Counted from the stretch's first letter, positions 32,701 through 41,414 are shown. The stretch: DNA of 64,000 bases from Labilibaculum sp. (GCA_016342745.1 JAEINT010000010.1:62001-126000), one strand, 5' to 3'. Notes: generated from the letters alone by a model not told the origin. A program made the numbers and translations.

Positions 32701-35175
32701 ATGAAAAAAATAAGCCTCGTTCTTGTTTGCTTTTTTATAATTGTTTCCTTGCTTAAAGCGGATAATGTAAGAAGTGTAAAAGACTTTAATTTTGATTGGA
32801 AATTTAATTTAGGTGATACGCCAAAGGCAAAGTCAACTGATTTTAATGATCAGGATTGGAGAGAATTGAAATTACCGCACGATTGGAGTATAGAACAGTC
32901 TTATACCACAGAAAATACTGCTGGTTCTACCGGATTTCTTCCTACAGGAATTGGTTGGTATCGAAAAACATTCAGCATCGATGCAAGTCAGCAAAACAAA
33001 TTGTTTCACATCGAATTCGATGGTGTTTTTAGCAATGCCGAAGTATGGATCAACGGGCATTATTTAGGCAAAAGACCTTATGGTTACAGCGCTTTTTCCT
33101 ACGAGTTGACCAAGTATTTAAACTTTGGAGGAGAGAATGTGATTGCTGTAAAAGCAGACAATGAAAACTATGCCAATTCTCGTTGGTATACAGGTTCGGG
33201 TATCTACCGAAATGTACGATTCGTAAGTACATCGAAAATTTATGTGCCACAGTTCGGAGCTTGGGTAGAAACACCACAGGTAAGCCAAAAACAGGCCAAA
33301 GTAAAAGTAAGTTCGATTGTGAAAAATACTTTTGGCAAAGCCCAAAAGCTAAAATTGAAAGTAGCCATTAAAGACAAATCAGGTAAACTGATTGCAAGTG
33401 GTTCAAAGAAATTAACGGTTGCAGCTATTGATACCACATCAATAAGCTTAACAATTACCAAACCCGAGCTATGGAGTTTGGAACAAACCAATCAGTACAC
33501 AGCAGAGGTGCAAGTGTTTGCAGGCAAAGAGCTAAAAGATAAATACGATGTAGATTTTGGAATTCGTAGTGTCCGTTTCGATGCGAACAAAGGATTCTTT
33601 TTAAATGAGAAGAACATCAAGTTAAAAGGAGTTTGCTTGCATCACGATGCAGGAGCTGTTGGTGGTATCTTTATTCGTGACGTATGGAAACGAAGACTTG
33701 AAAACCTAAAAGACATCGGCGTTAATGCCATTCGCATGTCTCATAATCCTGCAGATCCTGGCTTGCTAAAATTGTGCGACGAAATGGGTTTTGTGGTAAT
33801 TAACGAAGCATTGGATGAGTGGCGACGCAATAAAAACAAGTGGATTACCAGTCGTTTTGCAAGAGACATGCGTCCAGAATTGATCACCGGCTATGGCGAT
33901 ATTTATGAAGAATGGGCCGAGCGCGATGTGAAAGATATGGTTCGTAACTCTCGAAATCATCCATCCATTATTATGTGGAGCATGGGGAACGAAATAGAAT
34001 GGACTTATTCCTATTACTATAAAATGGAGAAAAGCAATCAGGGCTTGGGAAATCAGGTGTTGATGGAAGAAACCGGAGACGGTAAAGATGAGTTGAAAGA
34101 AACAGCCGAAGAAATTGAGAAATGGATTAAAGAAATAGATCCAAATCGTTTGGTAACAACAGGTGGTGTATTGCCAAGAGCAGGAAACATTACGGGTTAT
34201 TTTGATGTGCCAGATGTAATGGGCTACAACTACAGAGCCGACGATTACGATACCGATCACAAAAATTATCCGAATAGAATAATTTATGGTTCGGAAAATT
34301 GGGGAACCTACCAGGAGTGGAAAGACGCAGTAGATCGCGAGTTTATTTCAGGGATTTTTATTTGGACAGGTATTGCCTATTTAGGTGAATCGGGACCTTA
34401 TCCCTGGAAAGGTTTAGATATTTCTTTACTTGATTTTTGTGGCTACTACACACCTAGAGGACATTTCTTTAAAACACTTTGGAGTGATAAACCATATACT
34501 TATTTGGCAACCAAGCATGCTAAAAAAGCACAATGGATTCAAAAAGGAGACAAGTGGATTGATAACCGTGTTACGGGTTGGCTAGACAAATGGTTGTTCG
34601 AAGATGTAGAGCAAACCTGGAATTACGAAACTGGCGATTCGGTATTTGTTGAGGTGTATTCGAATGCGCCGCAAGTAGAACTGTTTGTCAATCAGAAAAG
34701 CTATGGTGTAAAAAGCCCTGATGATTTTGAAGATCACATTGTAAAATACCTTGTGTCTTATGCCGAAGGAGAAATTAAAGCTGTTGGCTTAAGCGAATCG
34801 AAAAAGGAGAGTGAGTACCAAATAAAAACAGCGAAGTGGGTTTCGAAATTAGTCCTGAAAGCCGACAGAACAGAGATGAAAGCCAATGGTTACGATGTGG
34901 TTCATATACAAGTTTACATACAAACAAAATCTGGCGAACTGGTTCCCGATAAAGAGATGCAAATCGAGTTTGATGTTGAAGGAGAAGGCGTAAATATTGG
35001 TGTTGACAATGGTTGGGATCGAAATGTACAAAAGCACAAATCGAATTATATTGTTACCCACAAGGGACGAGCGATGTTGTTGGTTCAAAGTACACGCAAG
35101 GCTGGAGCTATAAAGATATCAGCACGTGCGGGAGAAATGAAATCGATTCAGATCGAAATAAAAACAGAATTATAG
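32701..35175 (+). CDS. Glycoside hydrolase family 2 enzyme (beta-galactosidase/glucuronidase type)
   Basis: The 824-residue protein has a signal peptide (about 1-20) and the GH2 domain order: sugar-binding domain (about 30-180, WYRKTF, AEVWINGHYLGKRPYGYSAF), immunoglobulin-like domain, TIM barrel (about 295-600, KLKGVCLHHDAGAVG, RMSHNP, MCDE-like LCDEMGF) with the acid/base in SMGNE (Glu431) and the likely nucleophile Glu532 in YGSENWG, and C-terminal beta domains of the DUF4982 type. Substrate is not certain. It lies between the UroD-type methyltransferase and corrinoid genes, which is unusual company. Confidence 0.9.
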   Translation: MKKISLVLVCFFIIVSLLKADNVRSVKDFNFDWKFNLGDTPKAKSTDFNDQDWRELKLPHDWSIEQSYTTENTAGSTGFLPTGIGWYRKTFSIDASQQNKLFHIEFDGVFSNAEVWINGHYLGKRPYGYSAFSYELTKYLNFGGENVIAVKADNENYANSRWYTGSGIYRNVRFVSTSKIYVPQFGAWVETPQVSQKQAKVKVSSIVKNTFGKAQKLKLKVAIKDKSGKLIASGSKKLTVAAIDTTSISLTITKPELWSLEQTNQYTAEVQVFAGKELKDKYDVDFGIRSVRFDANKGFFLNEKNIKLKGVCLHHDAGAVGGIFIRDVWKRRLENLKDIGVNAIRMSHNPADPGLLKLCDEMGFVVINEALDEWRRNKNKWITSRFARDMRPELITGYGDIYEEWAERDVKDMVRNSRNHPSIIMWSMGNEIEWTYSYYYKMEKSNQGLGNQVLMEETGDGKDELKETAEEIEKWIKEIDPNRLVTTGGVLPRAGNITGYFDVPDVMGYNYRADDYDTDHKNYPNRIIYGSENWGTYQEWKDAVDREFISGIFIWTGIAYLGESGPYPWKGLDISLLDFCGYYTPRGHFFKTLWSDKPYTYLATKHAKKAQWIQKGDKWIDNRVTGWLDKWLFEDVEQTWNYETGDSVFVEVYSNAPQVELFVNQKSYGVKSPDDFEDHIVKYLVSYAEGEIKAVGLSESKKESEYQIKTAKWVSKLVLKADRTEMKANGYDVVHIQVYIQTKSGELVPDKEMQIEFDVEGEGVNIGVDNGWDRNVQKHKSNYIVTHKGRAMLLVQSTRKAGAIKISARAGEMKSIQIEIKTEL

Positions 35176-35203
35176 CCAAATGCCAAATGCCAAATGCCAA
35201 AAA
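35175..35203. repeat. Short tandem GCCAAAT repeat
   Basis: The junction between the GH2 stop and the corrinoid gene contains CCAAATG repeated three times in tandem followed by GCCAAAAAATC. It is noncoding or just upstream of the chosen start. Confidence 0.6.
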
Positions 35204-35213
35204 ATCGACTAAA

Positions 35214-35882
35214 ATGAGCGAACTATTGAATCAAATTGCAGCTTGTATTGTATCGGGTAAAATCAACCGGAATTCAGCTTATCCACCAGCCATGAAAAAT
35301 CAGGATGGTGCAGATGAACTCTGCAAAAAAGCGCTTGGCCAAGGAATTGCTGCTGGAGAAATTCTAGAGAAAGCCTTGATGCTTGGAATGGAAAAGGTTG
35401 GTATTAAATTTCGTGAGAACAAGATTTTTGTTCCTCAGGTTTTAATGAGTGCCAAAGCAATGAGTGCGGCAATGAATCATTTAAAACCCTATTTCTGTAA
35501 GGGAAATGCCAACCGTAAAGGTGTACTGATTATTGGAACAGTGGAAGGCGATTTACATGATGTTGGCAAGAATTTGGTGGCGACTATAGTAGAAGGAAAT
35601 GGATATGAAGTGGTCGATTTGGGAACAGATGTAAATGCTGAAATGTTTCTTGAAGCTGCCGAGAAATATCCTGGTAGTATCATTGGATTATCAGCATTGT
35701 TAACCACAACTATGGAGAACATGCAGAACATTGTAAAATCAATAAAAAGTAGCAATGCAGCCTTGAAAGTATGTGTTGGTGGTGCGCCTGTTAATCAAGA
35801 TTTTTGTGAAGAGATTGGTGCCGACAGCTATAATTCCGATCCACAAGGAATGGTAGAATACCTAAATTCACTTGCCTCTTAG
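35214..35882 (+). CDS. Corrinoid (cobalamin-binding) methyltransferase protein
   Basis: Starting at MSELLNQIAACIVSGK (35214) the product has 222 residues: an N-terminal helical cap (about 1-90) and a Rossmann-like B12-binding domain. The cobalt-ligand motif DxHxxG is EGDLHDVGKN with His115, followed by VVDLGTDV, IIGLSALLTTTMENM and VCVGGAPVNQDFC. It resembles MtaC/MtbC-type corrinoid proteins that carry a methyl group for UroD-type methyltransferases, and the partner gene is at 31590. Another in-frame ATG lies 27 bases upstream, inside the CCAAATG repeat. No reactivating enzyme is seen in the window. Confidence 0.85.
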   Translation: MSELLNQIAACIVSGKINRNSAYPPAMKNQDGADELCKKALGQGIAAGEILEKALMLGMEKVGIKFRENKIFVPQVLMSAKAMSAAMNHLKPYFCKGNANRKGVLIIGTVEGDLHDVGKNLVATIVEGNGYEVVDLGTDVNAEMFLEAAEKYPGSIIGLSALLTTTMENMQNIVKSIKSSNAALKVCVGGAPVNQDFCEEIGADSYNSDPQGMVEYLNSLAS

Positions 35883-35936
35883 GAAATTAAATGGTTTAAA
35901 GCTCTTGACAATTAGCAGGAGTTGAAGAGAATAAAG

Positions 35937-35966
35937 AAAGGATCTTGCTTTGTGCAAGGTCCTTTT
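35937..35966. terminator. Bidirectional terminator after the corrinoid gene
   Basis: A 12-bp stem with one G-U pair (arms 35937-35948 and 35954-35965, five-base loop) is followed by T-rich sequence on the plus strand and is preceded by A-rich sequence, so it can serve both the corrinoid gene and the converging minus-strand membrane gene cluster. Confidence 0.65.
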
Positions 35967-35989
35967 CTTGTTTTGTGAACTTAGTATTT

Positions 35990-36319
35990 TTAGGCACTTT
36001 GCTGAGCCTTTGTTTTTTCCTGAATTAGCAATAGCAAACCAATTGCAAATAATATTGAACCTATAAAGTTTATTGGTGTTGCAATTGTAAATACATTAAT
36101 TGATCCGGAGTACAAATCAGTACCAAAAGATTGTATTAAAATAGGAATGGCAATAGAATGAAATATTGTCATTAATAGTCCAATCGAACTTCCAATTACC
36201 ATTAAAACTGCTGGGCCAGACTTGTCGTTTGCCATATTCATAATGCAAGCAACTAGTATCATAATTTGAGGAATGAGAAATAATAATCCTGGTAGAATAC
36301 TTATTAATGAGTTTTCCAT
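35990..36319 (-). CDS. Small hypothetical membrane protein
   Basis: A 109-residue protein with three or four hydrophobic segments (LPGLLFLIPQIMILVACIM; SGPAVLMVIGSSIGLLM; TPINFIGSILFAIGLLLLI). I do not recognise a family. It is the last gene of a minus-strand run of small membrane proteins. Confidence 0.6.
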   Translation of the reverse strand: MENSLISILPGLLFLIPQIMILVACIMNMANDKSGPAVLMVIGSSIGLLMTIFHSIAIPILIQSFGTDLYSGSINVFTIATPINFIGSILFAIGLLLLIQEKTKAQQSA

Positions 36320-36383
36320 TTTTAGAATTGTTCGTTATTGATTTGTAATTATTGGTTTTTGAGATATTTTATCACTTTTATCC

Positions 36384-36749
36384 TTAGAAATCGTATTTGT
36401 CAAACTCAACATACTCTACGCCATTATTTGTGAAAGTGATTTCCAAGTACCTGATTTGTTCAGATCCAGAATCATCTGTTGTATCCACTTTTCTGAAATA
36501 ACTTTCATCCGTTTTTGAAAATAAGCTAAAGCCTGATGTATAAAAAGTAAAGAAGGGCATAAGAGGTACTGCATACTTTAATTTCTCAGTAGTATTTAAT
36601 TTTGATATGTCAACAACTTCAATTTCCTGATCCTCGTAATGTTCATCAATTAACCTGTCTATAGCCTGTAAGCTCTGAATTTTTGTGTAAAGCATATAAA
36701 GTAAAAATGCACATACTGTTAGGATAAACAGAATTCCGATAATGTCCAT
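36384..36749 (-). CDS. Hypothetical single-pass membrane protein
   Basis: A 121-residue protein with one N-terminal transmembrane segment (IIGILFILTVCAFLLYML) and a soluble part of about 100 residues, probably facing one side of the membrane as a small beta domain (VEVVDISKLNTTEKL...YLEITFTNNGVEYVEFDKYDF). No family recognised. It is followed by the 109-residue membrane protein and preceded by the RDD gene. Confidence 0.6.
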   Translation of the reverse strand: MDIIGILFILTVCAFLLYMLYTKIQSLQAIDRLIDEHYEDQEIEVVDISKLNTTEKLKYAVPLMPFFTFYTSGFSLFSKTDESYFRKVDTTDDSGSEQIRYLEITFTNNGVEYVEFDKYDF

Positions 36750-36832
36750 TGCTTTTCGAATTGTAAGGGGTTAATATTGTTTTCTGTTTCTTAATAGATT
36801 TCTTACCTCTTTACTTACACAATAAATGAATA

Positions 36833-37594
36833 TTAATTATTCATTTCAATTAATTCCCAATCATGGTTAGGTTCCTTTGTTAGGTGCGCACTAACACATA
36901 CATCCTTATCATTTCCTTTAACTGTAATTTCAAGTTGCGCATCGCCATAGCCGTTTGTAATGTTAATGTTTCCAGTTGGAATCATTCCATAGCCTGTTAT
37001 TCCTCCAGTTTCACTTCGTATTTCTTCGTTTAACTCAATATTCTGTATGGTTATTTTGTAAGCGTTTGAACCTTTAATCGCAGAACTAACAAAGAGGGTA
37101 ATAAAAAGAAAGAAAGAGATTCCAATGCCCGATAAAATTAAGATCTTTGGAAGTAGTAAATGCTTGTTTGGGTTTCTGACTACGATGGTATCTGCAGCTA
37201 GATCTCCTAGTCTTTTTTTAGATTTACTTATAGCCAATACAATAAATTCTACAAACCAAAAAACAAGTAATAAATTCCGAAGCATTAAGCGCCAAAAAGA
37301 AGGTGTATTGTTTGGATCAATAGCATCTCGAACCATTATGCCCATAATCAATCTGCCTACACTGATTCCCCTAACTGAATCTTTAGTAAGATACAAGAGC
37401 ATTAGGGGAAGCATTGCATACATTATTGTACCTCCAATTTTAACCATATTGCCTTCGTCCATAAAATTAGGACCAAGAGCTAAAAATATAATTGAAGTCA
37501 TTAGAAATGAGAGTAAAAAATGATCAATTAAAAAGGCTGCAATACGTCTTTTGCGACTCGATAGCTCTAGTTTGTTTTCTACTATTTCGTTCAT
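36833..37594 (-). CDS. RDD family membrane protein
   Basis: The 253-residue protein has an RDD domain (about 10-145): RKRRIAAFLIDHFLLSFLM with the Arg and Asp that name the family, then DSVRGISVGRLIMGI and KRLGDLAADTIVVR. A further transmembrane segment (about 151-171) leads to a soluble C-terminal region of about 80 residues that is not part of the family core. RDD proteins are integral membrane proteins of unclear or transport-like function. It lies within the membrane-protein cluster. Confidence 0.82.
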   Translation of the reverse strand: MNEIVENKLELSSRKRRIAAFLIDHFLLSFLMTSIIFLALGPNFMDEGNMVKIGGTIMYAMLPLMLLYLTKDSVRGISVGRLIMGIMVRDAIDPNNTPSFWRLMLRNLLLVFWFVEFIVLAISKSKKRLGDLAADTIVVRNPNKHLLLPKILILSGIGISFFLFITLFVSSAIKGSNAYKITIQNIELNEEIRSETGGITGYGMIPTGNINITNGYGDAQLEITVKGNDKDVCVSAHLTKEPNHDWELIEMNN

Positions 37595-37622
37595 AATTGG
37601 ACTTTGTTTTTTGAGATTTCAG

Positions 37623-38465
37623 TTATTGTTTTTTGATACTTCCTTCTAGTTTCTTTTGTAGCTGAGAGTGGATTTCTTTGCTTATAATCTCCGAAAGTTC
37701 TCCAGATTTATAATTGAATAATCGCAATGTTTTAGGCTCTTTTGAAGATTCGTATTTGCCATCCTCATTGTAATCAATGCCAAATTGAATCAAAATATTT
37801 TTGCTATCGTGTACAAATTTATAAGCTATTATATCTGCATTTTTGATACCAACCTCCTTTAGTTTTTGCTCTGATATCGAGTACATATATAGTTTTTTTA
37901 GGTCGTTGGCATTAATAAGTCCATCCTTATACGAATCTGAAGTGGCCGCTGTAAAGACAATAAAAACATCATCATTAAAATACTTGGTGTCAAGTTTTTC
38001 GAAATTTATTCTATCCTCAAAAAGCTTGTTTAGGTTCCCATTTTTCGCATCGTAAATTAAGAGGTTGTTGTACGAACCGTAATAACTTCTCTTTCGGTAT
38101 TTCTTTCCAGAACTAAAACTTCCTTCATGCATATCAAGTAGGCCTAAAACTGCATCATCTTCTATGCCTTCTGGATTATTCAATGTTTTTTGCGATACAG
38201 GAATCATGTAAATTAGATTTAGGGTATCAACAAGTTCTGGAATTTGATAGGAAACAATTTGCTGTCGTTTATTTTCCTTTTGAAGCAGTTCAATTTTCTC
38301 ATCAGATAAAATGCCATCCTGACTGTTATTTCTAAAACTCGAAGCAATTTCCAATCCAACAAAATACAGTATTGAAATTAAACCAAATAAGGCCATAAGA
38401 GCTACAATTGTGCCCAATACAGCAAGTAGTTTTTGATTGTATTTTTTGACTTTTTCGATGTTCAT
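37623..38465 (-). CDS. Hypothetical membrane-anchored protein with beta-propeller-like segment
   Basis: A 280-residue protein with one N-terminal transmembrane segment (about 15-36, LAVLGTIVALMALFGLISILYF) and a large outer domain. The text VFVFTAATSDSYKDGLINANDLKKLYMYSISEQKLKEVG and QFGIDYNEDGKYESSKEPKTLRLFNYKSGEL suggests repeated beta strands, and DxNxDGxY near 237 resembles a calcium-binding loop. No family is recognised. It is 28 bases from the RDD gene, so probably in the same transcript. Confidence 0.6.
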   Translation of the reverse strand: MNIEKVKKYNQKLLAVLGTIVALMALFGLISILYFVGLEIASSFRNNSQDGILSDEKIELLQKENKRQQIVSYQIPELVDTLNLIYMIPVSQKTLNNPEGIEDDAVLGLLDMHEGSFSSGKKYRKRSYYGSYNNLLIYDAKNGNLNKLFEDRINFEKLDTKYFNDDVFIVFTAATSDSYKDGLINANDLKKLYMYSISEQKLKEVGIKNADIIAYKFVHDSKNILIQFGIDYNEDGKYESSKEPKTLRLFNYKSGELSEIISKEIHSQLQKKLEGSIKKQ

Positions 38466-38482
38466 AGGATTTGGGTTTATGG

Positions 38483-38620
38483 TTAAATATTTTCTCTTTC
38501 TGCCTTCATCTTTTTAATCATTGCATTGCCAAACAAACTGGTCAAGACAAAAAAGATTGCAAAGCCGGTCGATGCTAAGACGATTCGCCAAGTTTCTCCT
38601 GTATCAAAACTATTAATCAT
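38483..38620 (-). CDS. Possible small membrane protein, start uncertain
   Basis: An open frame ends at TAA 38483-38485. Its residues include KKKFIAILIPAKVILIWSFVV and ASTGFAIFFVLTSLFGNAM, two hydrophobic segments typical of a small membrane protein, followed by a charged tail. The first in-frame ATG (38620) would cut off the first segment; GTG at 38647 or a rare ATT/ATA start further upstream would keep it. It fills the only gap in the membrane cluster and has the same orientation. Confidence 0.4.
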   Translation of the reverse strand: MINSFDTGETWRIVLASTGFAIFFVLTSLFGNAMIKKMKAERENI

Positions 38621-38687
38621 GACAACAAAAGACCATATTAAAATCACCTTCGCAGGGATAAGTATTGCAATAAATTTCTTTTTCAGG

Positions 38688-39344
38688 TCATTTATATCTT
38701 TTAGGTTTTAATTCGATATTCTCTTTATTATGAGTTTTCTGTTGTTCTCGATTTTTTACGTGTTCTTTGTAAGCTTTAAGTCCTTCTGGATTGTTCCGTA
38801 ATTGAATCTTTGCAATACTTAAATCAGTAACAAAAAGAAGTAGTAGTCCAATTCCTCCAATAATTGCAATTCGAATCAAAAGTTCTCTGTAAAAGCTACG
38901 TTTTGTTTTAAGCAAGCGATAGATTACAACTAGTAAAGCAATTAGTGTAGTGAAAAGACCAAGCCCTAAATTCTGGCTTGAAAATGGATAAGTATTTAGT
39001 TTAAAAAGAATTCCAATGCAAAGAATTGAGAGTCCCATTCTAAGTCCGATTGTTCCAACTATTTTTAATGTGGAAATGCCTTTGTAGGCTTCTTTCTTAA
39101 AAACGTTTCTTAATGGTATATTATTAAAAAAGATGAATCCTAATGGATAATAGAGAATGGCTACTAACATCATGCTTAATGTTAATAACATTACACTACC
39201 AGGGATTGAAAAGAATTGTAAAATCACTGAGATGACAGCTAGTAAGCCAAGTGTTTTTTCAAATTTCTTCATTGATTTGTAGTCTTTATATTTTGGAGTA
39301 TTATGCTTTAGTTTGTTGTTTTTATATGTCAATAATAAAAACAT
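38688..39344 (-). CDS. Hypothetical polytopic membrane protein
   Basis: The 218-residue protein has about six hydrophobic segments (LGLLAVISVILQFFSIPGSVMLLTLSMMLVAIL; TIGLRMGLSILCIGILFKL; LGLFTTLIALLVVIYRL; RIAIIGGIGLLLLFVTDL) and a lysine-rich C-terminus. The start may be at the internal Met25 (MKKFEKTLGLL), since the first 24 residues look unlike a protein N-terminus. No family is recognised. It is the first gene of the membrane cluster. Confidence 0.6.
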   Translation of the reverse strand: MFLLLTYKNNKLKHNTPKYKDYKSMKKFEKTLGLLAVISVILQFFSIPGSVMLLTLSMMLVAILYYPLGFIFFNNIPLRNVFKKEAYKGISTLKIVGTIGLRMGLSILCIGILFKLNTYPFSSQNLGLGLFTTLIALLVVIYRLLKTKRSFYRELLIRIAIIGGIGLLLLFVTDLSIAKIQLRNNPEGLKAYKEHVKNREQQKTHNKENIELKPKRYK

Positions 39345-39507
39345 TTGTAAAGTGGCTTTCCAATATAATCATAAAATATAAACATTTCTTATGTTATAGG
39401 TGAAATGTTGCTTTTCACAGCAATTCCAATATTTCTATGAAAATTTTAATTCTTTAGGTCTTGATTTTTTTCCCTGTGTTGCTAAGTGCCTGTGGGAGAA
39501 TAGATGG

Positions 39508-39545
39508 TTTAAACGCTGTCAGGACTTTCAGACTCTGACAGGTTT
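39508..39545. repeat. 38-bp repeat, copy 1
   Basis: Identical over 38 bases to 39844-39881. It contains CTGTCAG and CTGACAG as an inverted repeat, so it can fold as a small hairpin. Shorter relatives (GTCAGATTCTGAC) occur at about 21778 and 24296. Confidence 0.85.
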
Positions 39546-39675
39546 ATTTTCCTTTGTGTTTTTCGTGATATCCTTTGTTTACTTTGGTGGTTAAATTTTT
39601 CTCTGTGTAACTCGGTGCTTCTATGGTAATTGTTTTTAATGGATTGTGCGATTAATTCCTTTTGTGTTTTTTGTA

Positions 39676-39793
39676 ATAATCCCAAAGGGATTTCATGTTT
39701 ATAGTATGTGATGGAAATAGGTTATTTGACCCCGTCGGGGTCATATTCCTTGCTGTATCGATTTATCTATAAACATTTGAATCCTCTGGATTC
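39676..39793. repeat. Three-hairpin dispersed repeat, copy 2
   Basis: AATCCCAAAGGGATT, GACCCCGTCGGGGTC and GAATCCTCTGGATTC in the same order and spacing as copy 1 at 21803-21921. Differences fall mostly in loops and linkers. Confidence 0.75.
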
Positions 39794-39843
39794 TTATTTT
39801 TTTCTCTGTGTAACTCGGTGTCTCTGTGGTTATATTTTTGGTA

Positions 39844-39881
39844 TTTAAACGCTGTCAGGACTTTCAGACTCTGACAGGTTT
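39844..39881. repeat. 38-bp repeat, copy 2
   Basis: Identical to 39508-39545, 336 bases apart in direct orientation. Confidence 0.85.
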
Positions 39882-39965
39882 TTCTTTATTGCGATTTAGC
39901 TTTGTTTTCTTAGTGATATCCTTGTTTACCTTGGTGGTTAAATTTTTCTCTGTGTAGCTTGATGC

Positions 39966-41414
39966 TTACAACATGCCAGCTTTCTCAATAAATGCCTCGG
40001 CTTTTTCAGCCTCTGGTTTTGTAAGCAAACTAACCCCAATAAAGATTACTGCAGATGCAATCATCCCGATAAGGGCTTGTTGTACCGATGCAATTTCCCA
40101 AACTGTTGGTAGCTTTACACCTAATGCTATAAGTAGGTTGTAGGTAGAAAAAAGCAGTCCGAATATAATGGATGCAAAAGCTCCTTTTGAGTTGCCTGCT
40201 TTCCAAATAAAGGCTAAAATAAGCGGTACAAATGCTCCTGTGGCCAAAAAGTCTGATCCGATCCAAGCGATTCGTAGAATAGAACGTATTTCAAGACTAA
40301 TGAGCAGGCCTAGCAATGCAATAATTAGAGTTGAGATTTTACCTGTCCACACCATTTGTTTCGAATTGGCGAGTGGTCTAAATCTATTTTTGAAAATATC
40401 AACGCTAAGTACCAAAGCTCCTGTATTTATCATCGAATCCATGGTTGACATGATTGCGGAGCACAAGCCAACAAACATAAGAGCAGCTAGGCCAACTGGC
40501 ATGTATTGAATGATCATTGCGGGAACGATACCACCTTCAGGAACTGAATCGAACAGACCAAGGCTTAAAACACCTGTTAGAGTAACAATAAGGTATAAGG
40601 GAATAAAAACCACAAAGGCTAAGGACATCATCTTTTTTGCATCTCCGGGTGTTTTCGTAGCCGAAATTCTTTGCCAGATATTGGCTTGTATCATCCATGA
40701 GCAACCAAAGGTAATAATGAACACAAGATTGTTCGAGATGTTATGAAAAAAGGAAAAGAACTCTGGCTTGTTGTTTTTAAGCGCTATTTCCTGCACTTTT
40801 TCGAAACCACCAGAATGATTGTAAGCAAAAACAAAGAGTACGATGGCTGCGATCAGTAGAAAAACAAATTGAATTATATCCGTAATCACTACACCCTTAA
40901 ATCCGCCAAAAAAGGAGTAAAGAAGAACAATGCTAGTTCCTACTAATGCGGCAAGTTTATAATCGATATCGAAAAAGGATTGAAAGAAATTTCCAATAAC
41001 GACTGCTTGAGTCGCTACACCTAAAATCATGAAAATTAGGATTAAAAGGGAGAGGAGGAAGGCAACTTTTTTATCGTAACGTTCTTCCATCAACTGTGGT
41101 TGGGTAATGCTACCAATTTTTCGAATGGCTTTGGAGAAGATATACATCAGAAATGTTGAGAACAGTACTGGCATTCCGTAAATCCAAAATGAACTGATTC
41201 CTTGATTAAATCCATGATCGACCAAATCAATTGCTGATCCGCCACCCCACCAGGAGGCAATAAAGGTTATCGAGAGTGCCCAAAAGGGGAGTTGTCTGCC
41301 AGCTAAAAAATAATCCTCAGTGTTTTTACTTGCTTTCGATCGAAGAACAGTGATCATGATTCCTGTAAAATACAGGGCAAGCAAGACCAAGGAGATATAT
41401 TGAAGTTGATTCAT
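39966..41414 (-). CDS. Sodium:solute symporter family transporter
   Basis: The 482-residue protein has about 13 hydrophobic segments and SSS-family signatures: an early TxAGRxLPFWALSxTFxASWWGGGSAID stretch (SWWGGGSAID, about 55-64), IMSTMDSMINTGALVLSVDIF (about 324-344) and GLLISLEIRSILRIAWIGSDFLATG. The substrate cannot be read; sugars, sugar acids or amino acids are all found in this family. Its 3' end abuts repeat island 3 and it diverges from the glycogen gene set. Confidence 0.88.
   Translation of the reverse strand: MNQLQYISLVLLALYFTGIMITVLRSKASKNTEDYFLAGRQLPFWALSITFIASWWGGGSAIDLVDHGFNQGISSFWIYGMPVLFSTFLMYIFSKAIRKIGSITQPQLMEERYDKKVAFLLSLLILIFMILGVATQAVVIGNFFQSFFDIDYKLAALVGTSIVLLYSFFGGFKGVVITDIIQFVFLLIAAIVLFVFAYNHSGGFEKVQEIALKNNKPEFFSFFHNISNNLVFIITFGCSWMIQANIWQRISATKTPGDAKKMMSLAFVVFIPLYLIVTLTGVLSLGLFDSVPEGGIVPAMIIQYMPVGLAALMFVGLCSAIMSTMDSMINTGALVLSVDIFKNRFRPLANSKQMVWTGKISTLIIALLGLLISLEIRSILRIAWIGSDFLATGAFVPLILAFIWKAGNSKGAFASIIFGLLFSTYNLLIALGVKLPTVWEIASVQQALIGMIASAVIFIGVSLLTKPEAEKAEAFIEKAGML

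Larger units (their letters stand above)
39345..39965. repeat. Repeat island 3
   Basis: About 620 noncoding bases. It contains phrase-like repeats (TCTCTGTGTAACTCGGTG at about 39599 and 39802; CGTGATATCCTTTGTTTACTTTGGTGGTTAAATTTTT and relatives), the three-hairpin element copy 2 (39676-39793) and two identical 38-base units (39508-39545 and 39844-39881). Confidence 0.75.
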
